From Mycobacterium bourgelatii (GTDB taxonomy: Bacteria; Actinomycetota; Actinomycetes; Mycobacteriales; Mycobacteriaceae), in assembly GCF_010723575.1 (NCBI RefSeq), contig NZ_BLKZ01000001.1:1364001-1428000 (forward strand): DNA of 64,000 nucleotides, written 5' to 3'. Below the pieces are notes generated by a model. The model did no database searches. It was not told where the DNA came from and saw only the letters and a list, made by a program, of their open reading frames with translations. The position numbers were made by a program, and so were the translations under genes. The first letter of the stretch is position 1; each line of letters opens with the position of its first letter. Shown here one piece after another: positions 36,734-44,760 of the stretch.

Positions 36734-37521
36734 GTCGGGGGTAGCACGGCGTCGGCGAGTTCACCCAGGGCACGGACGATTTCGCGGTCATCGGAGAGCG
36801 CCCGCACTATTGCCGCCTGCACAGCAGTACGCAGGGTAAGGCCTTCCGCGACAAGTCCGCCGGCGAGAATCAACAGCCGGGTCGAGGCCACTTCGCGCAA
36901 CGGTGAGCCGTCCAGACTTCGGATGGCGTTGCCGAGCTTGACCAGAGCACGCGCAGTCTCGACTGCGATGCCCGCTTCATGGGCAACGATCTCCGTTTCG
37001 ATCTCGACGGGCGGGAAGTCCAGTTCGATGGCGACGAATCGCTGCCGGGTCGACTCCTTGATGTTCTTCAGCACGCTCTGGTAGCCGGGGTTGTAGGAGA
37101 TCACCAGCTGAAAGCCTTGTGCTGCGGTTAATGTCGCGCCGAGCCGGTCTATCGACAACTCACGACGATGATCGGCGAGCGGATGGATGACCACCGTGGT
37201 GTCTTGGCGCGCCTCCACCACCTCGTCCAGATAGCAGATGGCGCCCTCGCGCACGGCTCGTGTCAGCGGCCCATCCACCCAAACCGTCTCGCCGCCCTTC
37301 AGCAAGAAGCGTCCGACCAAATCCGCCGAGGTCATGTCCTCGTGGCCGGCGACGGTAATCAGATCGCGTCCGAGCTCGTGGGCCATGGCCTCGACAAAGC
37401 GGGTTTTCCCGCATCCCGTCGGGCCCTTCAAAAGTACTGGCAGTCCGCGACGCGCCGCGGCCCGGAACACGTCCACCTCATCGCCGACAGCCCGGTAGAA
37501 CGGTGCCTCGCAATCCGTCAA
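36730..37521 (-). CDS. MoxR-type AAA+ ATPase of the CbbQ/NirQ/NorQ group
   Basis: I use TTG 37521 (263 aa), which follows the AveC-like stop after 1 nt; the longer frame would overlap that gene. The AAA+ core has Walker A G-P-T-G-C-G-K-T near residue 35, Walker B C-Y-L-D-E-V near 98, sensor-1 S-Y-N-P-G near 145, and the CbbQ C-terminal part with E-V-A-S-T-R-L-L. In known systems these hexamers remodel a client enzyme together with a VWA protein bound to it. Here it is co-translated with the VWA gene and with an AveC-like membrane protein, and the P450 genes are close. Confidence 0.9.
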   Translation of the reverse strand: MTDCEAPFYRAVGDEVDVFRAAARRGLPVLLKGPTGCGKTRFVEAMAHELGRDLITVAGHEDMTSADLVGRFLLKGGETVWVDGPLTRAVREGAICYLDEVVEARQDTTVVIHPLADHRRELSIDRLGATLTAAQGFQLVISYNPGYQSVLKNIKESTRQRFVAIELDFPPVEIETEIVAHEAGIAVETARALVKLGNAIRSLDGSPLREVASTRLLILAGGLVAEGLTLRTAVQAAIVRALSDDREIVRALGELADAVLPPT

Positions 37522-37522
37522 C

Positions 37523-38671
37523 CTATTTGCCCCGTTCAGAGGGGGGTTCGAATGGGACGGTCTTGGGCAGCTCGGCACCCTCCGGAAGGACGAACTTTCC
37601 GTCGGAATCAACGAAGCCGGACCGTTTGGTCGGTATCGGGATGACGGGGTGGGGACATGGCTTATTCGTCCCGTCGCCGCAGATGCCTCCGTTGAAGTAC
37701 GACCGCTTCATTTGGTCTTCGGGCCAGGGATCGGCATGCATCCCGAGCCATTGAGCGGGGACGTTGTAGAAGACGAAGAAGCAGGCGCTCACGGCGGCGA
37801 AGACGGCCAGGAAGCGGGTCAACTGCTGCCGGGCGAAGCCGCCTCGGACTTGGTCCAGCCCGCGCTCGACGACCGTGCGGCCGCGATCGTCGGTGAAGTA
37901 GCGCAGACAGCACAACGCCGCCTGGACACCGCCCCACATCAGACCTTCGTAGACCGGCCATTGGTAATAGGTGCCGGCGTTCACCGAGACCGCCCTGATG
38001 GCGCCGGGGTAGGTGTAGAACCCGATCGGCAGCAGGACCAGACCCTCCATGACGAAATCGAAGACGAACGCGATGGCGTAGGTCACGGCGATCAGTCGCA
38101 GGTTGCTGATGTTGGGCCATTTAGCCTTGATGCGGCGCATCACCCAGCAGCCGGCCATGGTGATCAGCAGAACGCCGTACGCGTAGCCTGGCACGTTCGT
38201 CAGCAGTGGCTCGGCAACCTGGTGACCCGGCTCCTCCGGCGATACCCAGCCGGGAATGTGCGACGACCACGAGCCCCGGTTGAACAACCAGGTGTTGTAT
38301 GTGCACCAGGTGTTGAAGTAGTTCAGCAGCGGATCCTGGAAGAACATCAGCCCGATGGAGACGACGAGAATGCCATCGAGGGTGATCCGCCGCTCCCGGA
38401 GCCAGGGCCGCACGAAGAACCACCACACGGCGAACGGCAGGCCCGCCCACAGCACGATCGCGTTGGCCATCAAGGGGATCTTCATGTACAGCGGCGGATC
38501 GTTCGGCCCGCCGGGCACCCGCTCGAAATATGGCCCGGTAATCCACCGAACCCATACATAGACCTGCAGAACCAGCACCGCGGCGCCAACGGCGGCCCAA
38601 ATCCGAACCGGCTTCACCGGTGGCTGAGCACCGAGATCGACGGGCGCATCCTTGCTCAACAGTTCGCTCAC
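37523..38671 (-). CDS. AveC-like (spirocyclase family) integral membrane protein
   Basis: GTG 38671 is chosen because AAGGAG lies about 9 nt upstream (382 aa). At least six hydrophobic helices can be counted, with conserved-looking loops: F-N-T-W-C-T-Y-N near residue 145, W-P-V-Y-E-G near 245 and a C-terminal soluble tail rich in Cys and Pro. It matches the family named for the avermectin spirocyclase AveC, many members of which sit in mycobacteria beside P450 genes with no known role. It heads the four-gene operon and is divergent from a TetR gene. A second, shorter member lies at 42438. Confidence 0.82.
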   Translation of the reverse strand: MSELLSKDAPVDLGAQPPVKPVRIWAAVGAAVLVLQVYVWVRWITGPYFERVPGGPNDPPLYMKIPLMANAIVLWAGLPFAVWWFFVRPWLRERRITLDGILVVSIGLMFFQDPLLNYFNTWCTYNTWLFNRGSWSSHIPGWVSPEEPGHQVAEPLLTNVPGYAYGVLLITMAGCWVMRRIKAKWPNISNLRLIAVTYAIAFVFDFVMEGLVLLPIGFYTYPGAIRAVSVNAGTYYQWPVYEGLMWGGVQAALCCLRYFTDDRGRTVVERGLDQVRGGFARQQLTRFLAVFAAVSACFFVFYNVPAQWLGMHADPWPEDQMKRSYFNGGICGDGTNKPCPHPVIPIPTKRSGFVDSDGKFVLPEGAELPKTVPFEPPSERGK

Positions 38672-38734
38672 GACAAACGACTCCTTTGGCACCCCGACTG
38701 CCGGGAATATACCAACGGGTATCTGGCTGAACAA

Positions 38735-38745
38735 TGAGACTCTCA
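38735..38745. promoter_or_regulatory. Palindrome TGAGA-C-TCTCA in divergent TetR/AveC promoter
   Basis: This perfect 11-bp palindrome lies 64 bp upstream of the AveC-like start (38671) and 24 bp upstream of the TetR ATG (38769). It is a candidate operator for the TetR. Confidence 0.5.
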
Positions 38746-38768
38746 GATTCTATGGCACAATCAGCCGC

Positions 38769-39371
38769 ATGGTGGAGCGCTGGACCAGGGAGCGGCGCCT
38801 GGAGCACACGCGTTCGCTGCTGCTGGATGCCGCGGAGGATGTCTTCGCCGAAAAGGGCTTCACCTCAGCAACTCTCGACGACATCGCCTACGCCGCCGGG
38901 TATACGAAGGGCGCCATCTACAAGCACTTCACCACCAAGGAGGATCTATTCCTGGCGGTCAGTGATCGGTACTGGCGGCGCTACTTCGACAACTTCGCCG
39001 AGGTCATGTCGACCGCGCGGCACATCGGAGCGCGCGAACTCGACGAGATCGCCAAGCGGTGGCGTCAACTGAGCCGGGACCGCGGTGCCGAGCACGCCGC
39101 GTTGGGCCACGAGTTCACCCTGTATCTACTTCGTAATCCCGAGGCTCGAAACCGGGTGGCCGCCAAGAGATCAGAGGTTGTCGATGCTCTGGCGAAGTTC
39201 ATCAACGAGGGCATGAACCGGCTCGGCGGAACCCTTCTTATTCCTCCCGTGACCTTCGCGCAACTGCTGATCGCCACCAGTGATTCCGTCGTGCTGGGCA
39301 GTGAACTCGACGACGTCGACCTGTACCGGCCGATCCTGGAAATGTACGTTTCGGCCATCAAGCTGCCCTAA
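38769..39371 (+). CDS. TetR-family transcriptional regulator
   Basis: The start at ATG 38769 (200 aa; next codon GTG) gives a standard TetR N-terminus. The HTH is at about residues 10-55 (T-L-D-D-I-A-Y-A-A-G-Y-T-K-G-A-I-Y-K-H-F). It is transcribed away from the AveC/MoxR/VWA/epimerase operon with a shared palindrome between, so it is the likely repressor of that operon. The frame is open further upstream, but that extension lies in the promoter. Confidence 0.88.
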   Translation: MVERWTRERRLEHTRSLLLDAAEDVFAEKGFTSATLDDIAYAAGYTKGAIYKHFTTKEDLFLAVSDRYWRRYFDNFAEVMSTARHIGARELDEIAKRWRQLSRDRGAEHAALGHEFTLYLLRNPEARNRVAAKRSEVVDALAKFINEGMNRLGGTLLIPPVTFAQLLIATSDSVVLGSELDDVDLYRPILEMYVSAIKLP

Positions 39372-39410
39372 CGCCGACTCAAAACGGGCGTTTTTGGGTA
39401 CTAGTCCCAC

Positions 39411-41597
39411 ATGCACCGCCCCGACACGATCATCGAGATCCATCGTGAACGCGTCCAGGATCAAACGGCCGGCATCTTCAGCGGCGACAAGTACACCGAG
39501 TCCGTCGACGGCCCGGGTTACTCCGCGACGGCCACTCTGGACCTCACGCTGGATCGCGTCTGGTTCATCTTCGATTCGCATCAGCGGCTATGGCAAGAAG
39601 AAGCCGACGACGGTGAATTACGCGATCCGCTACGCCATTTCGCGATCGACCTGGTCGTCTTCAACTCGAAAATCGTGATCGACTCGGTTACCTGTATTCC
39701 GCTGGTCAAGCTGCCGCCGGTGACCATAACGATCCCGGACGGTCCCCGTGCCGGCGAATCACGCGAGATCCCCTACAACGAGATACCGCTGTTCGGACGG
39801 TTGACGCTGCACGATCAACTCGAGCCACACGAAATAGAACCGGGCAGGCAGACCATCGCGCTGAACTTTCACAAGCAGGATGCTCCCGTGTTGGTGGCCA
39901 CCAGGCTGGGGGAAGAGGGGGACAAGTACACCCCGCGATTGTTCGGTCCGAACATCGAGCGCCGCTCCGATGGGAGCACCGTGTTCACCGGACAAACCCC
40001 GATGATCACCTGGGAACTCGACCACGCCGAGGCGCACTGGATTACCCACAGCATCGCCGGCCAGCTGATGGTGGGCCTGGAACGGCTGCAGCATCCCACC
40101 ATCTCAGACGAAGAGGCGAGAACCAGGATGCTCGACTCGCTGGCCGCCCAAATTGCCGATGCGGTCCGTCCGAAAATGGCCGACATGGGTGACGGCGGCA
40201 TCGTCGACATCCTTCCGGAGACGTTGCCCGTCGATCCCGAAGCGGACGACGACAGCTCGTTCAAGGATCTCGATGCCGTCGTGCATCGCTTCGAGGTCGA
40301 ATCCCCGCAGGAGACCGTCACGCACGAGTCTCTGGTGGTGCAGCTTCAAACCCTGCGCGAACTCCCGGCCGGCGAAGGACTGCCCGCATCGATCCTGGCC
40401 GAAAACCCACGTGAGAAGGCCGGTTTGGCCGTCACTGGCTTCAGCATCCTGCGGCAGGTTCGAGACACGGTGATGAACAACTTCGGACTGAACGAAGACG
40501 ACTTCGACGCCGATGCGCCGTGTCTGCTGAATGGCCCGAAGACCATCAGCATCGGCGGGGAAGAGCGCAGCCTCGACGCTCTGGACGCCGATATCGTGCC
40601 CCGAACCGGCGACGGCAAGCTGGTCATCGACGGCACCGTGAGCGCCGACACCACGTTCTACGACTTCAAGGCCAATTTCAAGGTGATCTACGAGATGGTC
40701 CTTGACGACATACCCCGCGACCCGCAGGGCAAGGAGAAGTCGCGGGCCGGCACCTTAGAAACCATAGAAACCCTAGAGCGGGCCCTCGCCGTCGCCGGCG
40801 AAAAGAGGCGCGCCGGTGAGCTGAGCGACGAGGGCTACGAGGCGGAAGTCAAACGGGTGAACGACCGATTCGGCGAGTTGCCCAGAACCGTGGGGGTGCG
40901 ACCAACGCAGAACCCCCCGGAGGCCGACGTGAATGCGGATTTCAACCTGACTTTGGCCGGCAAGGCCGCAACCGCGGCCGGTGCCACGGCCGTGATGAGC
41001 TTGCTGGCGTTGCCGGTCACCTGGGCGGTGGGCGCAGGGGTGGGAGCCAGTGCGGGAAGTGTCCTCACGCTGGCGATCGTGCAGTACTTCAGCACGTTGT
41101 TGACGATCGACTGGTTCGGCGCCGGGATTGGGTCGCGCCAAGTCAAGAAGTCGCTGAACGACCGCCCAGAGGGAACTTTGTTGCCTCCCATCGGCATTCC
41201 GGTTGCCGTCGATCTCAACCGCCAGCGTCTCGCGGTGTACTTCCGCGAACTGCCGGCCAAACTGTGGGTCAGTTGCATCACGGCTGAGGCAACAGGTGAC
41301 GAGGAAAACGGCGACGACACTGGCCCAGTGGCGGACCACAACAGGATCCGCTTCGTCGGTGGGCGTTGGCCAAGCGATGGCCAGCCCTGGAAGCTTTCCA
41401 ACGACGACGCAGTGCTGTACGTCGATTCCGGCGAACTGCAGCTTCTGGTGACACCGGACAACGCCGTCGGCAGTGAGCTCAACATCGGAGTCGTCACCGA
41501 CACGGATGGACAAGGCCATCTGCATATCGAAGGCGAAGGATCCGACGCGCTGCATCGACTTCCGCCGTGCGACAACTCGGCTGAGGAGTCCGCATAG
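39411..41597 (+). CDS. Large protein of unknown function with a central glycine-rich hydrophobic segment
   Basis: The 728-aa protein has no family I can name. Residues 1-170 are beta-rich, with alternating hydrophobic strands (A-T-L-D-L-T-L-D-R-V-W-F-I-F). Residues 420-470 show a second beta region (L-V-I-D-G-T-V-S-A-D-T-T-F-Y-D-F). At about 520-570 lies an Ala/Gly-rich hydrophobic stretch (A-A-T-A-A-G-A-T-A-V-M-S-L-L-A-L-P) that could cross or insert into a membrane. The C-terminus is acidic and polar. The strand pattern recalls lipid-binding TULIP/P47-like proteins, which is only an impression. There is no signal peptide. It lies between two TetR genes and near AveC/P450 genes. Confidence 0.75.
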   Translation: MHRPDTIIEIHRERVQDQTAGIFSGDKYTESVDGPGYSATATLDLTLDRVWFIFDSHQRLWQEEADDGELRDPLRHFAIDLVVFNSKIVIDSVTCIPLVKLPPVTITIPDGPRAGESREIPYNEIPLFGRLTLHDQLEPHEIEPGRQTIALNFHKQDAPVLVATRLGEEGDKYTPRLFGPNIERRSDGSTVFTGQTPMITWELDHAEAHWITHSIAGQLMVGLERLQHPTISDEEARTRMLDSLAAQIADAVRPKMADMGDGGIVDILPETLPVDPEADDDSSFKDLDAVVHRFEVESPQETVTHESLVVQLQTLRELPAGEGLPASILAENPREKAGLAVTGFSILRQVRDTVMNNFGLNEDDFDADAPCLLNGPKTISIGGEERSLDALDADIVPRTGDGKLVIDGTVSADTTFYDFKANFKVIYEMVLDDIPRDPQGKEKSRAGTLETIETLERALAVAGEKRRAGELSDEGYEAEVKRVNDRFGELPRTVGVRPTQNPPEADVNADFNLTLAGKAATAAGATAVMSLLALPVTWAVGAGVGASAGSVLTLAIVQYFSTLLTIDWFGAGIGSRQVKKSLNDRPEGTLLPPIGIPVAVDLNRQRLAVYFRELPAKLWVSCITAEATGDEENGDDTGPVADHNRIRFVGGRWPSDGQPWKLSNDDAVLYVDSGELQLLVTPDNAVGSELNIGVVTDTDGQGHLHIEGEGSDALHRLPPCDNSAEESA

Positions 41598-41602
41598 TGC
41601 GA

Positions 41603-42238
41603 TTAATCGTTGCGGTGTAGAAAGCCGTGCAGAGTCGCCTGGACGAGTTCGTCGACGATCGCCTCGCGCGAGGGCTGCTGTTCGCCGAAGTACGTCGACC
41701 GCAACGCGACCATGCCGACGATCATCGCCACCGTGGAGCGCGCGGGCAGATCTGGCTGGCTAGACCGAAATCCACGCAGCTGCATGCCTTCCGCGCTGAT
41801 CCGGCCCAGCAGTGCGAGCGCCTGCTTGATGTCGGCGATCCCCGTGGCGGCGAGCTCCTCGGGGCTCAAGCCTTCCGACGCCAATAGCGTCAGTAGCAAG
41901 CCGCGGTGCTCCACCAGCACGTCATACAGCCGTCCGACGAAAAGTCGGGCCAATTCTTGTTCCTCGGTCTCCTCGGGGATGACCGATTGCCACGTCTGCG
42001 CGAACTCTTCGACGAAGCTCGTGAACGGAAGCACCAGCGCCTCGCGAAACAGCCCAGCCTTGGAGCCGAAGTTGCGGAAGAGCAGGTATTCGCTGACGTC
42101 GGCGGCCTCGGCTATTTCGCGTGTCGTCGTGCTGCGGTAGTCGCGGCGGGCGAACAGTTCGCGAGCAGCGTCGAGCAGCAGTCGGCGCGGTTCGCCACGC
42201 GGCCGGCGCAGCGGTTGAGCGGACGGCGGCATGGTCAT
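41603..42238 (-). CDS. TetR-family transcriptional regulator
   Basis: The 211-aa protein has the HTH at about residues 18-62 (T-T-R-E-I-A-E-A-A-D-V-S-E-Y-L-L-F-R-N-F-G-S-K). It converges on the 728-aa gene with only 5 bp between stops and is divergent from the microprotein/AveC/P450 unit. The perfect inverted repeat at 42269-42284 in the 68-bp gap between the two is its likely operator. Confidence 0.88.
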   Translation of the reverse strand: MTMPPSAQPLRRPRGEPRRLLLDAARELFARRDYRSTTTREIAEAADVSEYLLFRNFGSKAGLFREALVLPFTSFVEEFAQTWQSVIPEETEEQELARLFVGRLYDVLVEHRGLLLTLLASEGLSPEELAATGIADIKQALALLGRISAEGMQLRGFRSSQPDLPARSTVAMIVGMVALRSTYFGEQQPSREAIVDELVQATLHGFLHRND

Positions 42239-42268
42239 TCACGATAGCGCTCTTGACCTCCGACTTTG

Positions 42269-42284
42269 AATAGTGTCCACTATT
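42269..42284. promoter_or_regulatory. Perfect 16-bp inverted repeat, probable TetR operator
   Basis: AATAGTG-TC-CACTATT has perfect 7-bp arms, 30 bp upstream of the TetR ATG (42238) and 22 bp upstream of the microprotein GTG (42307). Confidence 0.65.
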
Positions 42285-42306
42285 AATTCGTGGGAAGGGG
42301 TGTGGC

Positions 42307-42441
42307 GTGAACATGGGAGCGGTCATCATGCTGGGCACCCTGTTCGGATTGATGGCTTTGATATACGCCTTGGTCTACTACCTCGATCCGGAAGCCCGTG
42401 GCGGCGACCGTGATACGCCGCGCGAGGGGCGGAGCAAATGA
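42307..42441 (+). CDS. 44-aa single-TM microprotein preceding an AveC-like gene
   Basis: GTG 42307 has GGAAGGGG 6 nt upstream, the strongest ribosome site in the area. The product is 44 aa: a hydrophobic helix (M-L-G-T-L-F-G-L-M-A-L-I-Y-A-L-V-Y-Y) then a polar, charged tail (R-G-G-D-R-D-T-P-R-E). The stop overlaps the next ATG (ATGA at 42438), so it is translationally coupled to the AveC-like gene. It probably sits in the membrane as a partner of that protein. Its small size means it is easily missed. Confidence 0.7.
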   Translation: MNMGAVIMLGTLFGLMALIYALVYYLDPEARGGDRDTPREGRSK

Positions 42442-43232
42442 GCACAGAGTTGACGCCGCTGCTGACCGCCTCGGTCATCTTCGGCTGGGGGAGCGGCATT
42501 GCTTTCACCGCGGCGGGTGTGTATCTGAGCATCCGCCAACGTCGTGTGCATCCGCTACTGCTGCTGTGCATCTCGGCGATCTCGTTCTCCTGGATCGAGG
42601 CGCCTTACGACTGGGCGATGTACGCGCAGTTCCCGCCCGCGCTGCCCCGGATGCCCTCGTGGTGGCCGTTGAACATGACCTGGGGTGGGCTGCCGTCGGC
42701 CGTCCCAATCGGGTACATCGGCTATTTCGTGCTGCCCGCCGTCATCGGCGCAGCGCTCGGCAACAAGGTGGCCGCACGGTTCGGTTGGCCTGGGAGGAAT
42801 AGGCCCTTCACGCTCCTCACCGTCGGATTCATCGTCGGATTCTGCTGGGCCTTCGTGTTCAACGCCTTCCTCGGCGCGCGGCTAGGGGTCTTCTACTACG
42901 CCTACGTGATTCCCGGACTAGCCGTCTTCGAGGGCACCAAGCACCAGTACCCGATCTACGACTCCATCGCGTTGGGCGTGCAGATGATGGTGTTCGCCTA
43001 TCTGCTCGGGCGAACGGATTCCTTCGGCCGCAACGTCATTGAGATGTGGGCGGAATCGAAGACGAAGAGCCGGGTCAAGTCGACCGCGCTGTCCATCGGT
43101 GCAGTCATATTGATCGGGAACCTCCTCTACGGCGCCGTCTTTGCGCCGCACCTGATAACCATGCTGGGCGGTTACGTGACTTCGGGATCCAACGAGCAGT
43201 TATTCCCTGGCGTACCGAATCAACCGCATTAG
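42438..43232 (+). CDS. AveC-like (spirocyclase family) integral membrane protein, short form
   Basis: The 264-aa protein has about seven hydrophobic segments and loops with W-I-E-A-P-Y-D-W near residue 55 and E-G-T-K-H-Q-Y-P-I-Y-D near 165, matching the AveC-like family more distantly than the long form at 37523. It is coupled to the 44-aa microprotein upstream and ends 9 nt before the P450 gene. The unit microprotein-AveC-P450 suggests a membrane-bound oxidation or cyclisation step on a lipid-like substrate. Confidence 0.8.
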   Translation: MSTELTPLLTASVIFGWGSGIAFTAAGVYLSIRQRRVHPLLLLCISAISFSWIEAPYDWAMYAQFPPALPRMPSWWPLNMTWGGLPSAVPIGYIGYFVLPAVIGAALGNKVAARFGWPGRNRPFTLLTVGFIVGFCWAFVFNAFLGARLGVFYYAYVIPGLAVFEGTKHQYPIYDSIALGVQMMVFAYLLGRTDSFGRNVIEMWAESKTKSRVKSTALSIGAVILIGNLLYGAVFAPHLITMLGGYVTSGSNEQLFPGVPNQPH

Positions 43233-43241
43233 GGCAGACCA

Positions 43242-44432
43242 TTGATACAGACCACAGAGCTCTACTACGACCCGTTCGACTATGCGATCGACGACGATCC
43301 ATACCCGGTGTGGAAGCGAATGCGGGCCGAGGCGCCGCTGTACTTCAACGAGAAATACCGCTTCTACGCGCTGAGCCGTTACGACGATGTGGCTCCGGCA
43401 CTTCATGATTGGCAGACGTATCGGTCGGGACGAGGTACTACGGCCGACATCTTGTTCAGCGGCATCGAAGTGCCGCCGGGAATTCTGCTGTTCGAAGACC
43501 CGCCGCTGCATGACCTGCATCGAAGACTTTTGTCGCGAGTGTTCACGCCGCGCCGGATGTTGGCGGTCGAAGATCTGGTGCGCGAATTCTGCTCTCGCGC
43601 ATTGGATCCGCTGCGTGATCAGGACGGGTTCGATTTCGTCGTCGATTTGGGTGCGATCATGCCGATGCGCACCATCGGCTATCTGCTGGGGATCCCCGAA
43701 GAGGAGCAACAGTCGATTCGCGACCGTAATGACAAGGCCATTACCGTCGGTGCGGAACACGGCGACATCAGCGCCACGATCTTCCAGGATTCGATCGCGC
43801 TGTTCGCCGACTACATCGAGTGGCGTTCCAAGCACCCGTCCGATGACTTGATGACGGAACTGCTCAACGCCGAGGTCGAGGAACAAGACGGAACCCGGCG
43901 CCGGCTCGACCGCACCGAAGTCCTCGCCTACACGGCGATGATCGCCGGTGCCGGCAACGAAACCACCGCTCGCCTCATCGGTTTCATGGGCCAGCTACTC
44001 GGCGAACATCCCGACCAACGACGCGAACTCGTCGCCGATCCGTCGTTGATCCCCTCCGCTGTGGAGGAAACGCTGCGCTACGAGCCTCCATCGCCGGTGC
44101 AGGGGCGTTACGTCGCCGCGGCCGTCGAATTGTACGGGCAGATGGTGACTGAGGGTTCCTACATGTTGCTGCTCAACGGATCTGCCAATCGTGACGAAAC
44201 CAAATTCACCGAACCCGATCGCTACGACATCCACCGCAAGGGCGGACATCTGAGTTTCGGCCAGGGCCTGCACTTCTGCCTCGGCTCCGCCTTGGCACGC
44301 CTCGAAGGGCGCGTCGCGTTTGAAGAAGTCCTCAAACGATGGACCGACTGGGAGGTCGACTACGACAACGCGCGCCGGGCACGGACATCCAGCGTGCGGG
44401 GTTGGGCACAGCTGCCGGTCAAGACTGGGTAG
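43242..44432 (+). CDS. Cytochrome P450
   Basis: The 396-aa P450 starts at TTG 43242 and has the I-helix A-G-A-G-N-E-T-T, the K-helix E-E-T-L-R and the heme loop F-G-Q-G-L-H-F-C-L-G near residue 340. It is a close paralog of the P450 at 32878. It follows the AveC-like gene by 9 nt in the same transcript, and a hairpin follows directly after its stop. Electron partners are not encoded nearby. Confidence 0.93.
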   Translation: MIQTTELYYDPFDYAIDDDPYPVWKRMRAEAPLYFNEKYRFYALSRYDDVAPALHDWQTYRSGRGTTADILFSGIEVPPGILLFEDPPLHDLHRRLLSRVFTPRRMLAVEDLVREFCSRALDPLRDQDGFDFVVDLGAIMPMRTIGYLLGIPEEEQQSIRDRNDKAITVGAEHGDISATIFQDSIALFADYIEWRSKHPSDDLMTELLNAEVEEQDGTRRRLDRTEVLAYTAMIAGAGNETTARLIGFMGQLLGEHPDQRRELVADPSLIPSAVEETLRYEPPSPVQGRYVAAAVELYGQMVTEGSYMLLLNGSANRDETKFTEPDRYDIHRKGGHLSFGQGLHFCLGSALARLEGRVAFEEVLKRWTDWEVDYDNARRARTSSVRGWAQLPVKTG

Positions 44433-44433
44433 C

Positions 44434-44454
44434 CAGTTTCCTGTTGAGAAACTG
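44434..44454 (+). terminator. Hairpin after the P450 gene
   Basis: CAGTTTC-CTGTTGA-GAAACTG has perfect 7-bp arms and begins 2 nt past the TAG at 44432. It lacks a U-tract. Position makes a terminator for the microprotein/AveC/P450 unit likely. Confidence 0.5.
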
Positions 44455-44511
44455 CAATTGCGTGGAACTGAGTGCCTCACTCAGCCATTCAATCAAGTCG
44501 GATTGTCCCGC

Positions 44512-44760
44512 CTAGCAGAAATGCGCACCTAACACTTGCCATGGCCACACTGCGCCCACCAAGAGGAACGCCGCGACCTCCGAACCTGCGGGGAGTCTGG
44601 TTCGCAACGAGGCATCGAGCGTCTGCACCGGTTCGCCTTGGAAGAAGGCCCACACCAGGCCAATCGTGGCGTAGATACACACCACCCATAGCGAGAACTC
44701 GACCATCGCCTCGACGCTGACGCGGTGACTGAGCACCCGGCGCAGCAAGCGGGCGCTCAT
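44512..44760 (-). CDS. Small 2-TM membrane protein downstream of MpaB-like oxygenase
   Basis: The 82-aa protein has two hydrophobic helices (V-V-C-I-Y-A-T-I-G-L-V-W-A-F-F and A-F-L-L-V-G-A-V-W-P-W-Q-V-L) joined by a polar loop. It aligns along its length with the 74-aa protein at 45635 (Y-x-x-I-G-x-V-W and the V/A-x-W-P motif), so the two are paralogs on either side of the oxygenase gene. Its ATG overlaps the oxygenase stop by 4 nt. It is probably a membrane anchor or partner. Confidence 0.7.
   Translation of the reverse strand: MSARLLRRVLSHRVSVEAMVEFSLWVVCIYATIGLVWAFFQGEPVQTLDASLRTRLPAGSEVAAFLLVGAVWPWQVLGAHFC

Noticed and set aside
37523..44432. Polyketide/avermectin-type biosynthetic cluster because of AveC-like genes
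   Set aside because: No polyketide synthase, acyltransferase or carrier-protein genes are present; AveC-like proteins are common in mycobacteria outside such clusters.
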